A stretch of 17,511 nucleotides of DNA from JBPOIS01 sp052034295 (GTDB taxonomy: Bacteria > Pseudomonadota > Gammaproteobacteria > Pseudomonadales > Moraxellaceae), in the NCBI GenBank assembly GCA_052034295.1, contig JBPOIS010000208.1, positions 1-17,511 of the forward strand, given 5' to 3'. The notes beneath the pieces were generated by a model. That model ran no database searches. It saw nothing but the letters and a program-made list of their open reading frames with translations, and was not told the DNA's origin. The translations under genes were made by a program, and so were the position numbers. This document shows positions 8,043 to 13,715 of the stretch, in pieces; the stretch's first letter is position 1, and every line of letters starts with the position of its first letter.

Positions 8043-8732
8043 ATGCTGCTGCACCTGCCTGCCGTGTTGACGCCCGCACAATGCCACCACCTGCGCACCA
8101 CCCTGTCCGATCCGACCCAGCTGCGCTGGCAGTCCGGGCGGGCCACGGCAGGCGCACAGGCGGCCGCGCTCAAGCACAACCGCCAGATTGACCCCACTTC
8201 CCCCGGCCATGCCGCAGCGGCCGCCCTGATCCGTGAGGCCCTGCTGGCACAGCCGCTGTACCAGTCGGCGGTACTGCCCGCCCAGCTGACGGTGCCAATG
8301 TTCAATGCCTACGGGGCCGGGGAAGCCTATGGCCTGCACGTGGATGCAGCCATTCAGCGCAGCGGCAGTACGGGCCTGCCGCTGCGCACGGATGTGTCCA
8401 CCACCGTGTTTCTGAATGACCCGGACGAGTATGACGGCGGCGAGCTGGTGGTGCAGGACCTGTATGGCTGCCACGACATCAAGCTGGCCGCCGGGGATGC
8501 GCTGGTGTATCCCGCCAGCAGCCTGCATCAGGTCCTGCCGGTGCGCCGCGGCGAGCGGCTGGCATCGTTTTTGTGGGCACAGAGTCTGGTGCGTGACCCC
8601 GCGCAGCGACAGTCGCTGCTGGATCTGGATCTGAGCATCCAGTCGCTGCGGCAGACGGTTGGGGATGGGGCCGACCTGCAGCGGCTCACCCAGCTGTATC
8701 ACAACCTGCTGCGCCAGTGGGCACAGCCCTGA
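8043..8732 (+). CDS. piuC: PKHD-type Fe(II)/2-oxoglutarate dioxygenase PiuC/YbiX
   Basis: 229 residues; the family is usually about 226. The double-stranded beta-helix core carries the expected iron ligands H99 and D101 (in GLHVDAA) and H162 (in SSLHQV), with R172 (in RRGER) as the 2-oxoglutarate arginine. Other family marks are TTVFLNDPDEYDGGELVV (120-137) and AGDALVYPASS (150-160). Start ATG 8043 has AGGA at 8032-8035; an earlier in-frame ATG (7914) lies inside the receptor gene and has no support. PiuC and YbiX travel with catecholate siderophore receptors and are induced by iron shortage. The substrate is not settled; processing of the siderophore or of an associated metabolite is the usual guess. 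The gene sits between the receptor and a hydroxy-acid oxidoreductase, 22 bp before the latter. Confidence 0.93.
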   Translation: MLLHLPAVLTPAQCHHLRTTLSDPTQLRWQSGRATAGAQAAALKHNRQIDPTSPGHAAAAALIREALLAQPLYQSAVLPAQLTVPMFNAYGAGEAYGLHVDAAIQRSGSTGLPLRTDVSTTVFLNDPDEYDGGELVVQDLYGCHDIKLAAGDALVYPASSLHQVLPVRRGERLASFLWAQSLVRDPAQRQSLLDLDLSIQSLRQTVGDGADLQRLTQLYHNLLRQWAQP

Positions 8733-8754
8733 GCCGCCTGTGGAGTCCAACATC

Positions 8755-9894
8755 GTGAAGCAGCCGCCCTTGACCCAGGTACCACCCCACCTGTTGCGGG
8801 TGGCCGACTATGAACAGCAGGCCAGGCAGCACATGGACCCAGCAGTGTGGGCGTACTTGCAGGGGGGCAGCGGCGACGAGCTGACCCTGCGCGCCAACGT
8901 GCAGGCCTTTGACCAGCTACAGCTCTGGCCCAGGCCCTTGCGCGACCTGAGCCATGGGCACACCGGCACCCGGCTGGCCGGGCAGGACTGGCCCATGCCG
9001 CTGATGCTGGCACCGGTGGGCCACCAGCGTCTGTTTCACCCGGAGGGCGAGCGGGCCACGGCACTGGCGGCGCACGTCACCGGCACGCCGCTGCTGCTCA
9101 GCAGTCTGAGCAGTACGCCCTTTGCGCAGGTCACCGCCCAGACCACGGCGCCGGTGTGGCTGCAGCTGTATTGGTCGCCGGATCATGCCCTGATGCTGGC
9201 GCGGGTGCGGCTGGCCGAAGCCTCTGGCCTGCAGGCGCTGGTGCTGACCGTGGATGCGCCGCTGTCCGGCCTGCGCTATCGCCAGCAGCAGGCCGGCTTT
9301 GTGCTGCCACCGGACTGCCAGCCGGCCCACCCGATGCCACAGGCCGCCCCCCGGTCCAGCGACCCCAATGCGCAGATTTTTGCCGGCTGGATGGCGCAGG
9401 CCCCGGTCTGGGATGACGTGTACTGGCTGTGCCGACAGACCCGCCTGCCGCTCTGGCTGAAGGGCATCACCCACCCAGCCGATGCCCAGACAGCGCTGCA
9501 GTGCGGCGTCGCTGGGCTGATCGTGTCCAATCATGGGGGCCGGGTGCTGGACGGAACGCCCGCCAGCCTGACCCTGCTGCCACTGATCCGTCAGGCCCTG
9601 CCGCCGCAGGTGCCACTGCTGCTGGATGGCGGTGTGCGCCGGGGCAGCGATGTGTTCCGGGCGCTGGCCCTTGGGGCCAGTGCGGTGCTGCTGGGCCGTC
9701 CCGCCCTGTATGGTCTGGCCACGGCAGGGGCGCTGGGGGTGGCCCACGTGCTGCGCCTGTTGCAGGAAGAGCTGGCAATGACCATGGCCCTGTGCGGCTG
9801 TGCCACCGTGGCCGACATTGGCCCGGAGGCGCTGTTCAGCGCCCCTGCTGCAACTGGCTGCGCACCTGCATCAGCGCAAAGCCCAGCAGGTTGA
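8755..9894 (+). CDS. FMN-dependent 2-hydroxy-acid oxidoreductase (lactate/glycolate oxidase family)
   Basis: 379 residues from GTG 8755, chosen because GGAG (8742-8745) sits nine bases upstream; the in-frame GTG 8740 and ATG 8659 lack such a site. The fold is the FMN TIM barrel that oxidises L-2-hydroxy acids to 2-keto acids. Active-site residues match the family: Y139 (LQLYW), T165 (LTVDAP), K236 (LKGI), and H260 and R263 (SNHGGR), where His is the catalytic base. FMN-phosphate binding is at DGGVRRGSDV (291-300) and GASAVLLGRP (307-316). At the position of glycolate oxidase Tyr24 this protein has Trp32 (PAVWAYLQGG). It is soluble, with no signal peptide. It is third in the receptor-piuC operon, so probably iron-regulated. 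The last 59 bp overlap the convergent NADAR gene. Whether the substrate is lactate, a siderophore-related hydroxy acid or something else cannot be told. Confidence 0.88.
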   Translation: MKQPPLTQVPPHLLRVADYEQQARQHMDPAVWAYLQGGSGDELTLRANVQAFDQLQLWPRPLRDLSHGHTGTRLAGQDWPMPLMLAPVGHQRLFHPEGERATALAAHVTGTPLLLSSLSSTPFAQVTAQTTAPVWLQLYWSPDHALMLARVRLAEASGLQALVLTVDAPLSGLRYRQQQAGFVLPPDCQPAHPMPQAAPRSSDPNAQIFAGWMAQAPVWDDVYWLCRQTRLPLWLKGITHPADAQTALQCGVAGLIVSNHGGRVLDGTPASLTLLPLIRQALPPQVPLLLDGGVRRGSDVFRALALGASAVLLGRPALYGLATAGALGVAHVLRLLQEELAMTMALCGCATVADIGPEALFSAPAATGCAPASAQSPAG

Positions 9895-10411
9895 GGCCGC
9901 GCCACCGCGCAGGATCGTGGGCTTCAGGGGCATGCTCATCAAGACCCACGCCCCAGATGCGGTCATGGGGAGACGCTTCGACGAGGATTTTTTCGCCGGT
10001 GTTCAGCAAAAAATCCCGCAGCGCAGGATTCTGGCTAAATTTGGCCAGATTGCCCTGTACCACCACGTCAAAGCGCATCCGTTGCCAGACCCCTGCATCA
10101 AACTGGCGCACCGCGCGCCCAAGGGCTTTTGCGGCAGCCGGATCGGGGGCAGTCAGAATGGCGGCCACCGCAGCCGGATCAAAGCAGCGGGCTTTTGCGG
10201 CCATCATCCAATGCTCTGCGGTGGCATAGCGCACCCCCGCCACCACGAAAGGCGCAGGATACCACTGGCTGAGGCAGGCCCGGGTCAGCGTGCCGGCGCG
10301 TTCGGCGTGGCCCCAGAAGTGCAAATAGCTTAAAGGCTGCTGCTGGGCCATCACCTGCAGTTGCGCCAGCCAGTCTGTCTCCGGTCGCTCCGGCAGGGGT
10401 GCTGTGAACAT
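9836..10411 (-). CDS. NADAR/YbiA-type N-glycosidase family protein
   Basis: 191 residues from ATG 10411; the frame extends to ATG 10435 (199 residues), but that codon has no Shine-Dalgarno sequence while 10411 has a weak GGAA seven bases upstream. NADAR proteins such as E. coli YbiA remove reactive riboflavin-pathway intermediates or ADP-ribose-like groups by N-glycosidic cleavage. Family marks (numbered from 10411) are YLHFWG (29-34), TAEHWMMAAKAR (64-75), GNLAKFSQNPALRDFLL (120-136), DRIWGVGL (150-157) and WRGLNLLGFALM (170-181). The core is complete. It follows the rplT terminator on the same strand, so it probably has its own promoter; a TTTAAT element at 10424-10429 is possible but weak. 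Its 3' end overlaps the hydroxy-acid oxidoreductase gene tail to tail. Confidence 0.88.
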   Translation of the reverse strand: MFTAPLPERPETDWLAQLQVMAQQQPLSYLHFWGHAERAGTLTRACLSQWYPAPFVVAGVRYATAEHWMMAAKARCFDPAAVAAILTAPDPAAAKALGRAVRQFDAGVWQRMRFDVVVQGNLAKFSQNPALRDFLLNTGEKILVEASPHDRIWGVGLDEHAPEAHDPARWRGLNLLGFALMQVRSQLQQGR

Positions 10412-10467
10412 GGGGTTTTTCCGATTAAAAGACATCTGTCGCGGGCGGGCAGGACGTTTTTTGCATC

Positions 10468-10493
10468 AAAAAACCGCCCGGAGGCGGTTTTTT
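10468..10493 (-). terminator. Strong terminator after rplT
   Basis: An 11-bp perfect inverted repeat, AAAAAACCGCC (10468-10478) and GGCGGTTTTTT (10483-10493), with a 4-base loop. It is flanked by A and T runs, so it could act in both directions. It lies 15 bases after the rplT stop and separates rplT from the NADAR gene. Confidence 0.9.
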
Positions 10494-10508
10494 ACAGCAG
10501 GCGGAGGC

Positions 10509-10868
10509 TTAGGCCGCCAGTGCGCTCTTGGCTTTTTCGGCCAGTGCGGCAAAGGCCACGGCATCGTGCATGGCGATGTCGGCCAGCACGCGGCGGTCGA
10601 GCACGATGTTGGCTTTTTTCAGGCCGTTGATCATGCGGCTGTACGACAGGCCGTTCTGACGGGCACCAGCGTTGATCCGGGCGATCCACAGTGCGCGGAA
10701 CTGGCGTTTTTTCTGGCGGCGGTCACGGTAGGCATACTGACCGGCCTTCATCACGGCCTGGACGGCAACGCGATACACACGCGAACGCGCACCATAGTAA
10801 CCCTTGGCACGGGCCAGGACTTTTTTGTGTTTGCGATGGGCAACCACACCACGTTTTACACGGGCCAT
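10509..10868 (-). CDS. rplT: 50S ribosomal protein L20
   Basis: 119 residues, normal for bacterial L20, an early 23S-binding assembly protein. The start MARVKRGVVAHRKHKKVL, the segment RQKKRQFRALWIARINA and the C-terminal NIVLDRRVLADIA region are all diagnostic. Start ATG 10868 has GGAGGGG immediately upstream. It follows rpmI by 15 bp and is surely co-transcribed with it. In E. coli, L20 represses translation of rpmI-rplT by binding mRNA at the infC-rpmI junction. That junction does not exist here, so any autoregulation must use the separate rpmI leader. The gene after it is not pheS. Confidence 0.98.
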   Translation of the reverse strand: MARVKRGVVAHRKHKKVLARAKGYYGARSRVYRVAVQAVMKAGQYAYRDRRQKKRQFRALWIARINAGARQNGLSYSRMINGLKKANIVLDRRVLADIAMHDAVAFAALAEKAKSALAA

Positions 10869-10883
10869 TTTATCCCCTCCAGA

Positions 10884-11081
10884 TTAGATGTACGGCAGCA
10901 TGCGGCGGACGCTTGCAACGTCGCTGTCATGCACCATGGTCAGCGGCCGCAGCTGGCGGATGCGCTTGGGGGATTTTTTGGTCAGGATGTGGCGCTTGTA
11001 GGCCTGCTTGCGCTTGAAGCCGTTGGCGGTTTTTTTGAACCGCTTCGCCGCCCCACGCTTGGTCTTCAGCTTGACTTTCAT
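10884..11081 (-). CDS. rpmI: 50S ribosomal protein L35
   Basis: 65 residues, typical of L35: start MKVKLKTKRGAAKRFKKT, then HILTKKSPKRIRQLR and the ending VRRMLPYI. Start ATG 11081 has AGAGG upstream. It is first in a two-gene unit with rplT. Upstream there is no infC but a divergent ATPase gene, and a candidate promoter of its own lies at 11155-11183. A longer in-frame extension upstream exists only because no stop happens to occur there; it is antisense to the ATPase gene and is not real. Confidence 0.97.
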   Translation of the reverse strand: MKVKLKTKRGAAKRFKKTANGFKRKQAYKRHILTKKSPKRIRQLRPLTMVHDSDVASVRRMLPYI

Positions 11082-11114
11082 GTTCAGCCTCTTTGGACAC
11101 CCGTTCGGCCGTGT

Positions 11115-11131
11115 GCTGTCCCCATGACAGC
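11115..11131 (-). promoter_or_regulatory. Hairpin in the rpmI-rplT leader
   Basis: GCTGTC (11115-11120) and GACAGC (11126-11131) form a 6-bp perfect stem with a 5-base loop, in the leader of about 67 bases between the proposed start of transcription and rpmI. A neighbouring CCCGC/GCGGG repeat (11131-11142) adds structure. It could be part of an L20 autoregulatory site; this is inference from position only. Confidence 0.35.
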
Positions 11132-11154
11132 CCGCCTGCGGGTAAGGGACGCAT

Positions 11155-11183
11155 AGTGTACGCGCAGCCCCGCATGAACGCAA
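11155..11183 (-). promoter_or_regulatory. Candidate promoter for rpmI-rplT
   Basis: On the minus strand, TTGCGT (11183-11178) and TACACT (11160-11155) are separated by 17 bp, followed by a G+C-rich stretch as in many ribosomal promoters. The match is three and four of six bases, so it is moderate, but a promoter is required because infC is terminated upstream and the intervening gene runs the other way. Confidence 0.5.
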
Positions 11184-11196
11184 GATTGCCCACGCC

Positions 11197-11225
11197 CCTG
11201 CCGACGGCGACAACCAGACGGCAGG
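11197..11225. repeat. Inverted repeat between rpmI and the ATPase gene
   Basis: CCTGCCG (11197-11203) and CGGCAGG (11219-11225) are perfect 7-bp inverted arms 15 bases apart. They lie just upstream of the rpmI -35 element. This could be a regulator site or a hairpin in an ATPase-gene leader; in G+C-rich DNA chance is also plausible. Confidence 0.3.
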
Positions 11226-11251
11226 CGGTGTCGCACCGACCGGCACACTGG

Positions 11252-11266
11252 GCAGTGGCGCACTGC
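11252..11266. repeat. 15-bp hyphenated palindrome upstream of the ATPase gene
   Basis: GCAGTG and CACTGC flank a 3-base centre. The element lies 53 bases before the TTG start, where an operator or promoter-proximal site would be expected. No known regulator motif is recognised. Confidence 0.3.
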
Positions 11267-11318
11267 GGGTGGCATGATGAAAAAAACCGCACTGGCCTGA
11301 TTTGCTGGAGGATCTCCC

Positions 11319-13073
11319 TTGTCCGCCGCCCCCCAGACCGCCCCCCAGGGCCCCACCGAAATCACGCCACAGCTGGCGCTGCTGTACCACCACATCCAGC
11401 ACCCGCCCCACCCGGACCCGCGCAGCCTGGCGCAGCTGCTTCTTGATCTGGGGCTGGTGCTGCCGGAACAACTGGCACCGCTGTGCAGCCAGCAGGACAA
11501 GGGCGAGGCCACGCCAGCCACCCTGAACGAGCTGCAGCGCAAGGGCCTGCTCAGCCCTGAACAAAAGGCCCGGGTACTGGCGCTGAAATTCGGCATGCTG
11601 ATGGTCCACCTCGACCGTCTGCCGATCGACCCCCACATCAGCACCCTGATTCCGGTGGAAACGGCCCGTCACTATCCGGTCATGCCCGTGGCGCTGTGGG
11701 GAGATCGGCTGATTCTGGCCACCACCGACCCCACCGACCAGACCATGCTCCGGCAGCTGGAATTTCTCACCAACCACACCATCGCGCCGGTGCTGGCCGC
11801 CAGCACCGACATTGAACAGGCCATTGCCCGCTATTATGGCTCGCAGGATGTCGACGATGTGTTGCGTACCACCGAGGCCGAAGCCGAATCGCGCAGCAAC
11901 CCGGAAACCAGTGCGCTGGGCTATGACCAGCCCACGGTCCGCTTCGTCAGCAACGTGCTGCTGGATGCGGTCAACAGTCAGGCTTCGGACATCCACTTCC
12001 GTCCCGGCGAGCATGAAGTCGAGCTGCTGTTCCGGCTGGATGGGGTGCTGGCCCCCATCCGCCGCATCCCGCGCACGCTGTATCCAGCCGTGGTCAGTCG
12101 CATCAAGATTTTTTCCGGCATGGACATCTCGGAAAAACGCCTGCCCCAGGATGGACGGGCCCGGGTCGAACATCATGGCCAGCCGGTGGACCTGCGCGTG
12201 TCGGTGATTCCCTGTGTGCATGGCGAAAGCGTGGTGATCCGACTGCTCGACCGCAACATCGGCCTGCGCGCCCTGAATGAGCTGGGCTTTCATCCCGACG
12301 ATGAGACCCGGTTCCGGCGCATGCTCAGCCGCAACAATGGCATCGTGCTGATCACCGGTCCAACCGGCTCCGGCAAATCCACCACCCTGTATGCGGCCCT
12401 GCGTGCCCTGATTGCTGAGCCCATCAACATCATCACCGTGGAAGACCCGGTCGAGTACCGCATCGACGGCATCAACCAGATCCAGGTCAACCATGAAACC
12501 GGCTACAGCTTTGCACGCGCCCTGCGCAACATCCTGCGCCATGACCCGGACGTGATCATGATTGGCGAAATGCGTGACCGTGAAACCTCACAGATCGCCG
12601 TGGAATCCGCCCTGACCGGCCATCTGGTGCTGTCCTCCCTGCACACCAACAGCGCGGCCACGGCCGTCACCCGCCTGCTGGAAATGGGCGTGGAGCCTTA
12701 CCTGCTCAGCACCAGCCTGCTGGCGGTGGTGGCACAGCGGCTGGTCCGCCGCAACTGCCCGCACTGTCAGGAACCGGAAACGGTTGAGCCCATGGTGCGC
12801 GAAGCCCTGCATGTGGGCCCGGATGAGGTATTCCATAAGGGCAAGGGCTGTGACCACTGCCGTCAAACGGGTTACAAAGGCCGGGTGGCGGTGTATGAAA
12901 TGCTGGAGCTGACACCGGCGCTGCGGCAGATGATCCAGCCGGGGGCCGATGCCTGGGCGATTGAGCAGCAGGCGATTCAGGATGGCATGCAGCCGCTGAC
13001 CCTGCGGGCACTGGACCTGGCGCGCAACCGGCAGACCTCGCTGGCTGAGGTGTTCCGGGTCCGGCTGGCCTGA
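11319..13073 (+). CDS. GspE/PilB-type secretion or pilus ATPase, orphan
   Basis: 584 residues from TTG 11319, which has GGAGGA at 11307-11312; no ATG in frame upstream is usable. This is a hexameric cytoplasmic ATPase of type II secretion or type IV pili. The N-domain (about 35-165) resembles MshEN, with two tandem helical motifs (RSLAQLLLDLGLVLPEQL and ELQRKGLLSPEQ) that bind c-di-GMP in some relatives; the first motif has Ala in place of the usual Gly. The motor core shows Walker A GPTGSGKS (347-354), the Asp box TVEDPVEY (373-380), Walker B with E417 (DVIMIGEMRD), the His box TGHLVLSSLHTN (433-444), and zinc cysteines C480, C483, C511 and C514. All catalytic parts are intact. No gspD, gspF, pilC or pilin gene is near. 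It sits, opposite in direction, between infC and rpmI. Whether it serves secretion or pili cannot be decided. Confidence 0.9.
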   Translation: MSAAPQTAPQGPTEITPQLALLYHHIQHPPHPDPRSLAQLLLDLGLVLPEQLAPLCSQQDKGEATPATLNELQRKGLLSPEQKARVLALKFGMLMVHLDRLPIDPHISTLIPVETARHYPVMPVALWGDRLILATTDPTDQTMLRQLEFLTNHTIAPVLAASTDIEQAIARYYGSQDVDDVLRTTEAEAESRSNPETSALGYDQPTVRFVSNVLLDAVNSQASDIHFRPGEHEVELLFRLDGVLAPIRRIPRTLYPAVVSRIKIFSGMDISEKRLPQDGRARVEHHGQPVDLRVSVIPCVHGESVVIRLLDRNIGLRALNELGFHPDDETRFRRMLSRNNGIVLITGPTGSGKSTTLYAALRALIAEPINIITVEDPVEYRIDGINQIQVNHETGYSFARALRNILRHDPDVIMIGEMRDRETSQIAVESALTGHLVLSSLHTNSAATAVTRLLEMGVEPYLLSTSLLAVVAQRLVRRNCPHCQEPETVEPMVREALHVGPDEVFHKGKGCDHCRQTGYKGRVAVYEMLELTPALRQMIQPGADAWAIEQQAIQDGMQPLTLRALDLARNRQTSLAEVFRVRLA

Positions 13074-13089
13074 GCAGGCTGGACGTCCC

Positions 13090-13117
13090 AAAAAAATGCC
13101 CCACAGGGGTGGGGCAT
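13090..13117 (-). terminator. Terminator of the thrS-infC operon
   Basis: ATGCCCCAC (13096-13104) and GTGGGGCAT (13109-13117) form a perfect 9-bp stem with a 4-base loop. On the minus strand the hairpin is followed by a run of six or more T (13090-13096), so it ends leftward transcripts 34 bases after the infC stop. Rightward it lacks a T run, but the hairpin lies just past the ATPase stop. It shows that infC and rpmI are not one transcription unit here. Confidence 0.9.
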
Positions 13118-13151
13118 GAATTCACGGCGTGCAGGGCACCGCCGAACAGGG

Positions 13152-13703
13152 TCACTTTTTCTTTTTCGGGCCGATCAGCATGCCCATCTGGCGGCCTTCC
13201 AGCTTGGGCGGCTGCTCGATGGTGGCCATCTCCGAGATGTCCTGCTCGATCTTCTGCAGCTGCTTCAGACCGATTTCCTGGTGGGCCATTTCACGGCCCC
13301 GGAAACGCAGGGTGATCTTGACCTTGTCGCCCTCTTCCAGGAAGCGCTGGATCGAACGCAGCTTGACCTGATAATCGGCTTCTTCGGTGCCCGGACGCAG
13401 CTTGATTTCCTTGATCTGCACCTGATGCTGTTTCTTTTTGGCCTCTTTGGCTTTTTGCTTGAGGTCAAACAGGTGCTTGTTGTAGTCCATCACCTTGCAG
13501 ACCGGCGGCTCGGCGTTGGCCACGATCTCGACCAGATCGAGACCGGCCGCTTCGGCAACCGCCAGGGCATCGCGCAGGTCCACGATGCCTTTTTGTTCGC
13601 CATCCGCGCCCACCAGACGCACTTCACGGGCACGGATCTCGCCATTGATGGCAGGACGGTTGGACTTGGCACCCTGCGGTGCGTTACGGTCGGGTTTGTT
13701 AAT
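13152..13703 (-). CDS. infC: Translation initiation factor IF-3 with AUU start
   Basis: 183 residues starting at ATT 13703; E. coli IF-3 has 180. IF-3 binds the 30S subunit and checks start codons. The N-domain begins INKPDRNAP and includes RPAINGEIRAREVRLVG and PPVCKVMDYNKHLF. A Lys-rich linker (about 79-98) leads to the C-domain with IKEIKLRPGTEEADYQVKL and ITLRFRGREMAHQEIG. No ATG, GTG or TTG lies in frame between the thrS stop and ATT; the first such codon downstream (GTG 13622) would delete about 27 conserved residues. GGAG (13712-13715) lies eight bases before ATT. AUU is the start codon in E. coli infC and lets IF-3 limit its own synthesis. It lies five bases after thrS and ends at a terminator rather than running into rpmI. 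Confidence 0.96.
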   Translation of the reverse strand: MNKPDRNAPQGAKSNRPAINGEIRAREVRLVGADGEQKGIVDLRDALAVAEAAGLDLVEIVANAEPPVCKVMDYNKHLFDLKQKAKEAKKKQHQVQIKEIKLRPGTEEADYQVKLRSIQRFLEEGDKVKITLRFRGREMAHQEIGLKQLQKIEQDISEMATIEQPPKLEGRQMGMLIGPKKKK

Positions 13704-13715
13704 CGCTCTTACTCC
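13701..13715 (-). promoter_or_regulatory. infC ribosome binding site and AUU start, overlapping the thrS end
   Basis: GGAG (13715-13712) belongs to the last codons of thrS (Val-Glu) and abuts the thrS TAA (13711-13709). After a gap of five bases comes ATT (13703-13701). Ribosomes ending thrS would stop on the infC initiation site, so the genes are probably translationally coupled, and the rare AUU gives IF-3 feedback. Confidence 0.85.

Noticed and set aside
11293..11306. Sigma-54-like sequence TGGCCTGATTTGCT before the ATPase gene
   Set aside because: The GG and GC dinucleotides are only eight bases apart instead of ten, and it overlaps the ribosome binding region.
10884..12542. 552-codon minus-strand frame ending with the L35 sequence
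   Set aside because: Only its last 65 codons (from ATG 11081) are L35. The upstream part is antisense to the ATPase gene and merely lacks stops.
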